From: Megachile rotundata
Taxonomy: Eukaryota; Arthropoda; Insecta; Hymenoptera; Megachilidae
Assembly (NCBI RefSeq): GCF_050947335.1
Contig: NC_134993.1
Coordinates: 8,928,001-8,992,000, forward strand
Direction of reading: 5' to 3'
Length of the DNA: 64,000 bases
Translations under genes and position numbers: made by a program
Part shown: positions 1-12,320 of the stretch, piece by piece
Numbering within the stretch: the first letter of the stretch is position 1
How the letters are laid out: each line of letters opens with the position of its first letter
The notes under the pieces: generated by a model
Databases searched by the model: none
Seen by the model: the letters and a program-made list of their open reading frames with translations, nothing else
Told to the model about the DNA's origin: nothing

Positions 1-878
1 AACATCCACATCTAAACCAATAATTTTTCATCAGATCTTACCAAATACCTTCATCAAAATTTATTACATGTCATAGTTTTAAAATAGTTAGAACAAGTGT
101 CCATCGCTTCAGAATAGTCAGTACTATTCATAGTTTCAAAATAGTTAATATAATAAGTGATTCTTGTGATTCATAATACCTGTGCTAGATACGAGGATCA
201 TCCACACATGGACTTATCTTAATCTTAAACGTTATGACGCAATTACTCGTGACTCGCGATTCAAAGAAACTTCCCCTAAATTAAATTCGTAAGATAGCGT
301 CCAAAGAAATATTTGCACAAGATGGATCGAGTTGCATAGGTTGCACGATAAGCACGTTTAGAAACGATTTCGGTGTTGGTACACTTCGGGGACACATTCT
401 TCGAGGCTAGATTGTGCCAAGAATAATTCTACAGTCTTAGAAGCATTAGCAAATATCGATCGTTCATTCTGCCCCAGTCCACAATGTAATTTAGTGGCAC
501 GCGATATCTCGAGTGTTATGGTTACGCGTTAATGCCCGTCACGTTGCCGAGGTTTACGCAGCGGATACACGGATCTACTGTGTAAAATTTGCAAACTGTC
601 GGTAACTCGCGCGAAATCGATCAGAAACTTGCGTGCATTAGAACGAAGTTAATTAATTTATGCCGGGTTAAGAGCAGAGGCGATTTCGGTGCTTTGATCA
701 AATATCGGTACGCCATTTATGGGGCTTGGATATACGGAGCTAACTGTGGTAGACTCCTGAGGGATTGTGTTACCGTTACTTGAGAATAAATTTCTGAAAA
801 GTCCCGACGTGATGTATGTTGTGTTCTGAAATATTTTATCAGGGACCTCTGAGTAACATTTAGAAGGTTAAATTGTTT
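1..878. other. No gene recognised
   Basis: This stretch holds no coding exon I can support. Positions about 300-780 are less AT-rich than the surroundings and have a short open frame on the plus strand (589-783). It matches no family I know and has no convincing splice context. It could be regulatory DNA or part of an untranslated exon, but nothing in the sequence decides this. Confidence 0.4.
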
Positions 879-1701
879 ACTGAAAAATTATTAAGAAAGA
901 TTGAAAACTGAACTGAGAAGCCTTCGCAAGCCTTGACCTCATGTTATCAAAAACACCCTCCGTTACAAGGTTAAAGTCGACTGTCCTTTAGTTCTTCTTC
1001 TTTAATAATCTTCTTAATATCTTATTAATATCTTAATATCTTATTAAGAAGATATTAAGAAAGATCAAAGTTATAAAGAAAGATCAGTATGTACAGATAT
1101 TAACTTATGAGCTGGCGCGTGAAAGTAAAATAAGCTCTCTAACGCTTCGTTACATTTCGGCAAATACGAATAATGACAATAACAACTGCAGCAATTCGCA
1201 CTATCTCTCGAGACGTTTGCCCGCCATTTTTCGCCTAATTGGCGACCGCGAGAGCCAACACTACCGCCGAAAATACGTGTGAGCCGTCCATTTTAATATT
1301 CCAATTGGATCCGTAGCTCTTCTAAACACCTGGGTCAGCCTCTTTACGCGCCAACTCGTGGGTTGACGTCTGTACACTGCAATTTCCCCGGAAATCTGAA
1401 CTTTGCCATAGGCATAGTGTTTATATTAATTACTCGTTTTAGTATTGAAGCGGACATATAGGCACGACTGTTCCCCCTGCATCCTCCCTATATAATATAA
1501 TCTAACCTAATCACATTGTTATGTTGGCGCTCTGTCCTTTAGCTCTGAACCCAACAAAAATAAGTTTATTTTGTCGCACATTTTCACAATCTCTTTCTAA
1601 ACAGAACTAATGCTTGTACGCGAATGTTAGACAGTATATATTATGAAGTGCGTTTCTCTCAGGTAAAATAGGTTCCTTGGTTTTTATGGGAAGAAGTTCG
1701 A
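879..1701 (+). repeat. Dispersed repeat, copy A
   Basis: This segment is repeated in the same orientation at 26739-27520. The last 630 bases (about 1073-1701 against 26893-27520) match nearly base for base; the first 190 bases are more diverged. The match ends abruptly in both copies at the sequence TTCGA. No terminal inverted repeats, poly-A tail or long reading frame is visible, so the class of element is unknown. A segmental duplication is an alternative, but the sharp boundary and lack of shared flanks favour an interspersed repeat. Confidence 0.8.
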
Positions 1702-4700
1702 CATTTAAGTTTGAGAATTTGGAAATTTATTTTTAATAAGATTCGTGGTAACCTAGTTACCTAGTTTTCTAGATAGGTGCGTTATGCATAGTTCAGTCAG
1801 TATTGTTACAACATTAAAACAAATACAGAGTGATGAAATGTTACGCAGTGTTTGTATTTGGCGATCATCAATTGTGTAGATTTTAATTAGAATTAAACTG
1901 AATATCTACTCCCAGTTGATATATGAGTATGGTTTACAATATTTGAACTGCGGCATGCGTCACGAATTCGCATTTAAGTTTAAGAATTTGGAAATTTATT
2001 TTTGATAAGATTTTTAGTTCTTTGTCATTTTAATAGTTTGGTAATATTTGTAACTTTTGATAAGTTTCTTGATTTAATCATAATCTGATCATAAGTCTGA
2101 ATTATCTTGCATGATTTGGTATTCCAAGTTAATTAAATATATAAAACGCAAGATATTCTGTATTGGATAAGAAAATGTTTCCTATCTCGTGTTATTATTA
2201 TTACGGCGTATTTTCTTCGGGGTAAGTTTTCTTTTCATATGAGGTTATATTTATTCCACCCCTCCATCTTCGTCAGCAACCTTCGAGGTTCTTACCTCTT
2301 AGAACATGAGCCACTTTTTATCAGAAATGATGACCCTTCGTGATTCCTTTCAATTCACAGAACGAAATGGAACTACACGGGGCTAAATCCGGAAAGTAGG
2401 ATATCATTCACTTTTTGATAACGCAAGGAACAAATAGAAGTGTGTACCGGAAGACGTTTTCATTACAAATGACTCAATTTCGAATATCATTTCTGTTTAT
2501 TAAATGTAATTAGACTCTTCTCTTTTGATTTTGTACTTTCTTTGATTTATTAAAGTATTTATTAAAGTAGCCAGACGTCTAATTGATTGATTGATTTTAT
2601 GTAAGCTTCGACTGCTATAATCATTGGCCTCCAGACGTCTACTCTTTATTTTCTTCGATTTTATAAAACATTGTCTATTGAATGCAATTAAAAATTGCAT
2701 CGACTCTTTTTGTTCAATTTTGCTCTTTCGACGAACGATGAATAAGTCGATGAAATAATAAATCTGATGAGGTAATAAATTCTTTTCATTCCAATATCAT
2801 TGTATCAATATTTGTGCAACGTTTGTTATTCCCATTGTTTGTCGATGAGAATAGATTACTGTGTGATTTACAACTTGATATAGATATACACAGTAATTCT
2901 TACAATATGCTGAATGGAATAAAAAATTGCATATTTCTACTTTATGATAAAATTGAAAATTTTTGCAATTTTTCAAGCAATAATTCTTTGATATTTTGAA
3001 TGTTATACTTCCAGCAAAGTAATTGAACAATATTTGTAGTACTGTATATAAAATACAATATAGCATTATATATAAAATATAGTATTGTATATAATACTAG
3101 TTAAATAATGCTGATTAAAAATATAAAAGTATAACAAATCGTCTATATTGGAGAGGAATAGCGCCATTTCTCTTTACCCTCTGTGATCTCGCAACGAAGA
3201 ATAAGTGTCTTTTACAGCTGCGAACACGGCACTTAGCTAAAAATTATTTCAACGAGGTAACAGAATCAGCCAAGCAAAATTACTTCGCCGTTCAAATTTA
3301 TGCTATTTTTGGATGCCATTTCTGTTTAGCGGATTAAACTGTTCCCATGTTCGGTTAATTAAGTTTCTAACCGAGAAACGTTTCTAAGGGTGCGTTTGCA
3401 ATGCTCGAGCAGGGACAAGGTGGCAGGCACACTTTAAAATTTAATTTATCAATTTTAAAACAATAATTTCAAATTTAAACCTTGAGAGCTTTTCTTAATA
3501 TATTAATTAAAAAATTCATACATTAAATAATTTAACATACGTCACAAAAAAGATAAAATTATTTTAAAATTATCGGTACGTTTAATTTTTCAAATTATTT
3601 AATTATTTTAGTTTTTCTGAATCTATCATTGGATGGGCAGAATTACATAATGATTTAATCATTTCTATTAACGTTATCGTAATAACGCATGATATAAACC
3701 TGTCAAAACTGTTGTCATCTTATACAATAAAGCTTATCGAATCAATTTAATTAACTTTTCGAAAATTGAATTCTATATCAACTTACCTATTCTGTTTCAA
3801 ATTACGCGGTTCATTGCTGCGAGCTGTGACGTAACAAACTTTCGTTCCTTACGTAAGTGGTTCACGCACAAGCGAGTGTCCTAAGAACGGAAGTAATATG
3901 TCATAGAACGACGGTAAAAAATTTGATTTTAAAACGTGAATTCCATCAAACGTCCATTAAATTTGCAGGGAAATAAGAACTTGACGGTTTTCCAATATTC
4001 TTAATAGCAAGATTTGCAAGACGTTTATTAAGATCTTTAAATGCCACAATCGAATTTTCTATGGCTGAATATCCACTCGGAATCAATACTTTCATGAATT
4101 ATTTTATAATTGCCCGTCAATCGAACTTTCTTTAGTATCGCTTTTGTTGACTAAAAACTTCATTTGCTGAAAATAATTTATCGTTCATTTATTTTCAGTT
4201 GACAGTCGTTTGCGGAAAATAATTTTTAATAGATGTTTATTTATAGATTAGTTGAAATTGTTGAGTCTTTCATTTTTTGCAAATTATTTCTTGCAGGATG
4301 TTACAAATTTGCAACTTAAAATAATATATAAACGTATAAAATATAAACATATTTAATACACATAAGTGTGTTAAATATAAACATATTTAATATAAACAAA
4401 TGTGCTAATTACAAATATATCTAAATTAAAATTTAATGTTCATATTTTAGTCAAATATAAACAAATTTCAAGTGACATGATTAATGTAATAATTTTACCA
4501 AAATAATATTTTTGAAGTAAGAAAATATTTCTTACCATTTGTAATAACATTAATTTTATTAATTTTATTTATGTAATTATTTAATGTCAATTTTATTTTA
4601 TTTTCCCAAAATACTGTAAATTTTTAATATCACATTACTTTGCTTTTGATAGATTTGTTTGTTTAAATATATTTATTTATTATTACTCATCTTCCAAACT

Positions 4701-5720
4701 AAAAAATAAATGCAACAAGATCAAGTAAAAACAATAGCAATTATTTAATTGTTTATAATCCAACATCCATGTAATTTATAATCAATTTATATCTTCGTTG
4801 CAATATGATATGATGACTGATTTGAATTTTGCCGCCACTTCGATGCAAATCAACATGGCGGAGTTACATGCCAGCAAAGCGTTTACATCACTTCGACGTT
4901 TCACTATTAAAATACAATTAATCAAAACACAATAAACAAATATATACGACAGTAATATGTCAAAGAGATTTGAAGTTTTTCAAATATTTTAATTTATTTT
5001 ATAAAATGTCTAAATATTTATTTCACAATATGTCAAACTGTTGACTTTTGTACTACACCCCAACACTTGTTTTATTCAGAATCGCGTGGAGAACCACCTC
5101 ACGCGAGAATGATTGCACAGTTCAGTTTGTAAAGCAAATGGAGTTACGTTGCCTTTTGCAATTTAGTTTTCGCTTTTGTTTTGTTCCGTCTATGATGCAA
5201 AATATTCTCGACCATTTTTTCTCTTGTTCAATAGGACAGAGTTATAGCTTGGCCCAGTTATTAAACTCACCCTCCATTTTTAGGAGAAAAAGTTTCGAAA
5301 TTACATAGGCTATTTACATCCGTAACTTTATAATAATAATTGGAATTCAATTTTCTTTAGTCTTTTGTTTTTTATTTATCCTTACCCTGTTTTTTATTAG
5401 TATTAAATGCTGTACATTATTTTTACAACGTTCAGTGTATTAATATATCATGTTAGTACAGAACAGTAAATATTTGAGTATATATCCCAACTTCTAAGAA
5501 ATTTTGTAAGAATTTATTTTCCTTACTGGTTTCTAAATATGTCAGCCTCGTGCGGACCGCACATGACCGTTTTTGCATGAGAAATTCATGCTTCCGGTTA
5601 GGGATCGCTCGAAAAAGAAAATAAAACCGTTCTTTTATTTTTTTGAAATGTTACCTTTAAGAACATATTACTCTACAAAAATTTAAAATTCTAAAATTAC
5701 TTTTAGCGGACATTAATGGC
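1702..5720. other. AT-rich spacer, no gene recognised
   Basis: This is very AT-rich DNA with only short chance reading frames. A motif of about 45 bases beginning CATTTAAGTTT occurs directly at 1699 and again at about 1972. The stretch 3130-3420 is less AT-rich but shows no exon with credible splice sites. Nothing else is supported. Confidence 0.4.
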
Positions 5721-6035
5721 AAATCCCTCGATTTTTTTATTCTTCGAATTTTGATGGACAATAATGGCAATATAACGAGAGTTCACTGTATTTCATCAAA
5801 TTCCTCGATTTTTTTATTCTTCGAATTTTTTTGGACAATAATGGCAATATAACGTGAGTTCACTGCATTTTATCAAATTCCTCGATCTTTTATTCCTCGA
5901 ATTTTTATGGGCAATAATGGCAATATAACGAGAGTTCACTGTATTTTATCAAATTCCTTGATTTTTTTATTTCTCGAATTTTCATGGACAATAATGGCAA
6001 TATAACGAGAGTGTATTTTATCAAATTTCTCGATT
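5721..6035. repeat. Tandem repeat, 77-bp unit, about four copies
   Basis: Units begin near 5721, 5799, 5876 and 5952. Each contains a CCTCGATTTTTTTATTC-like segment followed by GGCAATATAACGAGAGTTCA. The last unit is truncated. The second half of the unit matches the inner terminal motif of the pogo-like MITE at 56877-57183 and related copies at 28770 and 61285. The array therefore seems to have grown from the end of a transposon. Confidence 0.85.
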
Positions 6036-7285
6036 TTTTTAAATTTAAATTTAAATTTAAATTCCATTAACTGTTAATGAAATTTTCTAACAAGATAATT
6101 ACACATATCAATTTTTAATTATTTATATTTTGTCACGAAGTTCCAGATAGAAAATTATTTTTCTAGAACAGAGAAATGCAATTTTCACAGTAAATATGTT
6201 TTACGAAGCGCTCTGCACATCATTCTTCTTCAGTAGCTTTAAGTTTCATCAATCATACAAGTAATTTTGTTGCTGCAATTTTAACATTTAAAAATGATCT
6301 AATTATAATAACGGTGAATTGGTAATAAAATAGTTGATTCTATTTGCAAATAGAAATTCACCAGTCATCGTGTCAATCTCAATGTTGGACATTAAACAAC
6401 CTATTTTATAATTAAGAATGTAATCATCCAATTGTTTGGGCTTCATAAAAAAGTAATAAATCAATCTCTTCATTTTTTGCTTGAGTAACTGAAGTACAGA
6501 CTATATATTATAAACAAATTCTGTATTGTATATGCAAGTTTTAGGATTTATTTACTATATTTAAATATTATTTAACTATATGCTGTAGTTCAATATTTTT
6601 TTCAATATTTTGTAGTTCAATTTTTTTTTCAATATTTTGTAGCTTAATATTTTTTTAAATATTTTACAATATTTTTCAATATTTTTTTTCTAAAATCATA
6701 AAAAGATCATTCAACAGTAATTTTTAACAATTAAGTCAATCTTGAAATACCACTTAAATTGTAATTGAATAATTAAAATTATTATTGTTAAAATATGAGA
6801 CTCATAAATCTTTATAAAAATTGATTAAATATGGAATACAAAGTGTTTAATCAATCAAGTTAATTAAATAATAAAAATTAATTCCTTAAATGAAGATTAA
6901 ATGTCAAATTAAAGAAAGTAATCAAATATTAAATTTTAATTTCTACTTTGATCATTAAATCACTCTAACTGAAATATTAAATTTCAATTTTTAAATGGAG
7001 ATTGAATTAAACAGAGATCAAATATTGAATCAGTCAAATTAGTCAAATATTAAATTTAATCCCATGAATTAATTAAGACAACGGTGTTAGCTAACAGTAT
7101 TTAGCTAAATTCGCTAAATTATTGTTAAGACAAGAATAAATAAATAAAGACTTTTTATCAATAAAACCGATACCTTATGAATTATTCCGAAACGTACATG
7201 TCGTGCAACCTGATACAGTTGAAAGTTTCAACAAGGGAGCAAAAGTTTCTAACAGGAGTAGGAGTAAAAGCGCAAAAGTTCTCAC
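6036..7285. other. AT-rich spacer, no gene recognised
   Basis: Low-complexity A/T-rich sequence with a run of AAATTT repeats near 6040 and short imperfect TTCAATATTTT repeats near 6590-6690. I see no exon or regulatory element here. If the minus-strand exon at 7286-7355 is real, this would be its first downstream intron. Confidence 0.4.
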
Positions 7286-7355
7286 CTTGTGATGAACCTA
7301 TACGATCCTCCAGCAGCATATTCTTTTTCTTCAGGATTTGTTACCAACTGCCTTT
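7286..7355 (-). CDS. Possible first coding exon of an unknown gene
   Basis: On the minus strand a good acceptor (TTTCAGTTTGCAG) is followed by a short leader, an ATG at 7319 with A at -3, and eleven codons (MLLEDRIGSSQ). It ends one base into the next codon at a good donor (CAAG then GTGAGA). A small upstream intron is also possible, with GTGAGA near 7427 running to the acceptor at 7356. No phase-compatible continuation was found between 1 and 7285, so the next exon would lie beyond the left edge. The product is not recognised. Alternatively this is a chance combination of splice-like signals. Confidence 0.3.
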
Positions 7356-8054
7356 CTGCAAACTGAAATCTCATATTGTCGTATCAGAAATCGTTTACGA
7401 AACTTTTCACATCTCACTCTTTTCTTCGAGTTTCCTCAACACAAAACAAATCATTCGAATTATAAAATCAGTTATCGCACAAACGTTTCACGCGTTCCTC
7501 AGCGTCCCTGCATTTGCGTTCTGTCTACGTTAATCGTCACATATTTAATCAGCGATCAATCGTACACAATCAGTCCTTTTACAGGGTAATTTCACGCTCA
7601 TCAACCATCCATTACATAAGGTAACAGTTAATTAACTACCATCGATCCTGGATTGCGATCGCGACGCGTCATTCTGTTTGGGTTCGAATCCACAGCACGG
7701 AACGTTTCGCATCGCGATGACTTGCGTTAGGCGATAATAACAGTTCGTTCACTTGTTAGTAACATCTCGAAAATTTGCCACTTGATGGGAAATAAAGTTT
7801 CACGAAGCGCGGTTACCGGCAGACTGCGAACTTTGCTTGAAGGACCAACTCACGACTTGTCACGCGCACCCTTACTGCGCAGCCCTATCATAACATACTC
7901 CGTTTATATTTTCTCATAACAATTTCGAAAAGAAATATAACAACACTCATCAACTTTTTCTTAATTACCTGTTGCTCAGACTACTTTCACTGAAACATAT
8001 AAAAACTCCAAAGGAAAAGAAAGTTGCAGAATTTTATAGAAAATTCGGTAAATC
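7356..8054. other. Relatively GC-rich stretch, possible 5' untranslated or promoter region
   Basis: Base composition is clearly less AT-rich than the surroundings, and several CG dinucleotides are present. This fits a promoter or untranslated exon for the possible minus-strand gene starting at 7319. No TATA box or initiator can be singled out. A sequence like the Pol III B box occurs near 7681 but does not fold as a tRNA. Confidence 0.3.
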
Positions 8055-9007
8055 TATACAGGGTGGCTCACCATATTTTGCCATCTAGATTTGCGTCATT
8101 ATTATTACTCATAGCAAACAATGTTTCAGATGAAGTTGAATGGTTTTGAGAGGAGCATATGTTGGTGGTATATTTTTTTGTAGGTGGACGTGTAAAGGAC
8201 ATATGAAGGTCATTAATGTTTTTTTAAATGGAATCATATGTTTTTTATTGCATCAGCTGATACTCCATCGTATTCTTTACAAAAAAGTATTAATCTCTTT
8301 ATGTGAAAAAATCATTAGTTTAGGAAATATTTTAATTTTAATGTCTACTTACACGAAAGGTTCAATGTGGCGACCATTTGCATCAGAACACTTTCTGAAT
8401 CGAGAAATTAATGACATGCTAACATTCCGTAGTGTATAATCTTTCTGCATGTTTAGCACTTTTCCCAGCTTCAAAATAAACTGATAACATGTCTATCTTT
8501 TCTTCTTTAGAATACTTCATTATGAAGTGATAATTCACCGTATCGTCGTATTCATCGTATTAGAGACGTAACAGAGACTAAATTTCACTGTTACTGCGTA
8601 ACAAAAAAAACTCACAATTCGTTTGGTGACAAGTAACCTCTCAAAGCATGTAACAAAACATTTGCTGTTCAGTTAGGGCAATTTATAATAATGACCAGAA
8701 AGTCACGATTTCCTAACAAGTTAGAATTAAAATATCTCCTAAACTAATGATTTTTCACGTAAATAGATTAATACTTTTTTTGTAAAGAATATGAAGGAGT
8801 ATCAGCTGATGCAATAAAAAATATATGATTCCATTTAAAAAAACATTAATGACCTTCGTATGTTCTTTACACGTTCACCTGCAAAAAATTATACCATCAG
8901 CATATGCCCCTCTCAAAACCATTCAACTTCATCTGAAACATTGTTTGCTATGAGTAATAATAATGACGAAAATCTAGATGGCAAAATGTGGTGAGCCACC
9001 CTGTATA
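8055..9007. mobile_element. Hairpin MITE with about 290-bp inverted arms
   Basis: The left end reads TATACAGGGTGGCTCACC and the right end is its exact reverse complement. The arms continue inward to about 8345 and 8715 with a few mismatches. They enclose a loop of about 370 bases that contains no recognisable transposase. Flanking TA dinucleotides fit insertion at TA, as in Tc1/mariner-type elements. The element could fold into a near-complete hairpin. Similar CAGGGTG ends occur at 9449, 31905, 31999, 54126 and 60537, so this belongs to a broad group of non-autonomous elements in this genome. Confidence 0.85.
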
Positions 9008-9534
9008 CGTGAAAGTATAAAAGAAGGAAATTATTGGAACGATTGAAGAAATTTTGTCCATGTAATTTTCAGTTGATTTTAACTTCCTAAAATTGAGACA
9101 AAATTTTGAGATTAAACGTTTTGAACTTCTCTCTAAATAAGTATGAGTTGCGCGACTTGTGAACAGTTTCAGGAAACAAGTGTTTCAATCAACATTTAAT
9201 CGCATACGTTTATACGAAGATAGGATGCAAACGAGACTAGTTATTTTTAGTATGTTCGTTTCCGAAACGTCACTGGATCAGGGTCAGGGACGAGATTGGA
9301 AGAGAACGAACTGTGTACTTGTGAGTCTATTCATTTCCTGCATGCAATTCTCTTTGTTTGGCCCAAAGGGAGAACTTCGAAGATGTATCGCTCAATTGAC
9401 CAACTGAATTTGCAAGTTGCGAGGCGATCGCTTTTACTATCGATTATACAGGGTGGTACGACAGTTATATAGTGTTATGTATTAAAAAATAAGTTTGAGA
9501 GAAGTAGTGACATTTGTAAAACAATTTTTAATTG

Positions 9535-9860
9535 GTCAGCTGTGTATTGTTTAATTTTTCAAGTTTTCAATTTGTTAAATTTTCAGGTTGTCAAGTTTTT
9601 AATTATCTAATTTTTCAGGTTTTCAATTTGTTAAATTTTCATATTGTCAAATTTTTAATTAATTAGTTTTTCAAGTTTTCAATTTTTCAAATTTTCATGT
9701 CAAATTTTTACATTGTCAAATTATTAATTGGTAAACTTAAAAATTTGTAAAGTATACTCCTAAATTTCCAACTTCCCAAATTTTTAAATTCTTAAATTGT
9801 CAAATTCTTAAATTCCAAAATTCACAAATTTCCAGATTTCTATATAAGTCTTGTTTTATT
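9535..9860. repeat. A/T-rich low-complexity tandem repeat
   Basis: Short units of the form TTTTCAAATTTGTCAA repeat irregularly, with C on the plus strand and almost no G. It is one member of a repeat class that recurs through the window. An isolated transposon-end motif (TATACAGGGTGGTACGAC) lies just upstream at 9446-9463 with no partner found. Confidence 0.7.
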
Positions 9861-12035
9861 GATATTGCAATAAAACAAGAGGAAAGCTATATAAAATATT
9901 GATAAAATAATATATATATTTTTAGAAAACAAAGAAAACTGATATTACATTTTGTTTCAAAAATAAATATATAGTTACATGAAACTATATAATAGTAATA
10001 ATACCCATAGTAATGAAAAGATTAATTTTGCATTATAAAAATTTATTTCAAATTTTTTGCTTGCACAAAAATAACGTACATTTTATGTGGCAAGTGAGGT
10101 TAGGTTAATAATAAACTTCTACAATAAACTTTAACAGAAAAATAATATTTAAACAAATAATATAAAATTATAAAAATCATAATAAAATTGAATTTACAAT
10201 GATATTTTATAATTCTGCGTGATATCGGACGTTCTCACTCGAGGGTTAATCAATATAAAAATTCCTCGCGGTATCCCTATAAAAATATCCGATCGTGTGT
10301 CTTACATTTTATCTTTCAAAGATTGAACGATTTATCGCATAAATTTCTGTCACGTTCACTAGCTATCCAAGATTCATGTTTCCTCGTTTCCTTCCTTCTT
10401 TTTCTGCGTTCTACATTATCCATAATTTCCAGAGGAAAAAGCCTAGTATTGACAGATGAGAGCATCTCAGAATTCACAGCCAGTGCCGGCCATAAGAGAA
10501 TCATGGCGGATGCAAAACACTTGGGTCCCTACATTCAAATCTTCAAATCTTAAGAAAAAGGTAATTTATGTATTTCAATATTTTAATATTTATACGATTA
10601 TTTGTTTCATTTTTTATTTTATTTTACTGATTACTGTGTTTTATAATATGTCTCACTGAAAATGAGTGGGAAATTATTTGTGAATCCAAAATATTTAGTA
10701 CTTAGCTTTTTGTTATTTTTTTAATAATAAATAAGGTAAAGTTTCTTTGGAACTGTTTGTTGTATTGTAATGAATATCTTGATAGACTAAAATAAATATA
10801 AGGCAATAATACTTATATTTATATTTATATTAAATATAATTTTATTGTTGTTGTTAATATTATAATTGCATTGTTATAGTTCTTGTTATAATCATATCAT
10901 TATTATATGAGTATGTTACTTTACATTACCTTTTTCTTATTTTGCATTTTATTATACATGTATGTATACATGTATATTTTTACTTATACATGTATTATGT
11001 ATACTTATATATTATATTTACATATTTTTATATACATTTTATATATACATATATTATATTACATTCTTTATTCATACATTAAAAATCAAAACAAATATAT
11101 TATTTCACATCTCTGATTCATAAAAATCAATATTAAACGCAAACATTAAATTGTTATTATATTTACATATTTTTATATACATTTATGTATACATATATTA
11201 TATTACATTCTTTATTTATATATTAAAAATCAAAACAAGTATATTATATCACATCTCTGATCCATAAAAAACAATATTGAACACAAACCATTAAATTATT
11301 CTATTTTTTTTAAACTACATTCAAATCCCACTTCAACACATCACATCTTTAATACAATCATTATTTTACTAAAACATATCAGTATAAATATACATTTACA
11401 AATTCTTTTTGAAACTTCATATATTCAAACTTCCCGCCAAAAGTTCAAATGTATGCATCTTACGAACGGGCCTCTGCACCAGAAAGACTCTGTTCAACTC
11501 TGTTCAAAGCTTGAAGAAAGAAAATCGTGTAAATACGGAAGTGGAAGCTTCGTAGCTCGTTGACAGATGCCTTCTTTTGAAACAAGGCGCGCTTTGATAA
11601 ATAATTTTGTCAATCAAACAAACGATGCAGCAAAAGATGTAGTTTGAACTTGAAGATAAAGATAGCATTTTGGAACACGTGGATTTACGAATCGTATGTA
11701 CAATTAAGTCTGATAGTCACAGATGTTCTGAATTATTTCTGTTCGATGACTTGTGAAGATGTGGATATTTGGATCACTTTCTAAATGATACTTTTAATAT
11801 CGATTGTATACTGAATACAATGGAGGGAGTCGGACGCTAATGGACGATTTTTCGACGACTCACTCAGAAAGTTCTAGATGTATCTCTTCAAAGAACGCAA
11901 CACAAAAGAGTATAACTTCAAAGACACAACAGAAACTTTTTTTACTTTCTGTTCGAAAGAATCGTAATTCATTTGTTTCGGAAAATCAATTGTATAATTG
12001 TTGTAAGTGATTTTTGGAGAACAAACGTTCTCAAT
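9861..12035. other. AT-rich spacer with one tandem duplication
   Basis: There is no supported gene. A direct duplication of about 150 bases occupies roughly 11008-11158 and 11159-11310. A plus-strand open stretch at 10442-10550 follows a possible acceptor (TTTCCAG at 10432) and ends in a stop, with AATAAA near 10727. It matches nothing I recognise and is not called. Confidence 0.4.
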
Positions 12036-12320
12036 TTTCAATTTAAAATTTTCCAATTTTCCAATTTTCCAATTTCTCAATTTCTCAATTTCTCAATTTC
12101 TCAATTTCTCAATTTCTCAATTTCTCAATTTCTCAATTTCTCAATTTTTCAATTTCTCAACTTTCCAATTTTCCGATTTTCAAATTTTCAAATTTTCAAA
12201 TTTTCAAATTTTCAAATTTTTCAATTTCTCAATTTTCCAATTTTCCAATTTTTACATTCAAAAATTTCAAAACTTCTATATTTCTAAATTCCATAATTCC
12301 ACAAATCCACAAATCCACAA
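12036..12320. repeat. Tandem TTTCTCAA / TTTTCCAA microsatellite
   Basis: An 8-bp unit (TTTCTCAA, grading into TTTTCCAA and TTTTCAAA) is repeated more than twenty times. The two reading frames open through it are low complexity and not genes. Confidence 0.85.

Noticed and set aside
5721..6035. Could the regular tandem arrays be CRISPR-like?
   Set aside because: Units are contiguous and similar throughout, with no unique spacers between conserved repeats, and the context is a eukaryotic genome.
7670..7705. Sequence resembling a Pol III B box (GGTTCGAATCC)
   Set aside because: No A box at the right distance, and the T-stem does not pair, so it is not a tRNA. It could be a SINE fragment, but nothing more supports that.
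10432..10553. Possible plus-strand terminal exon after TTTCCAG, with a 36-residue open stretch and a later AATAAA
   Set aside because: No recognisable family, overlapping open frames on both strands, and no upstream exon in phase.
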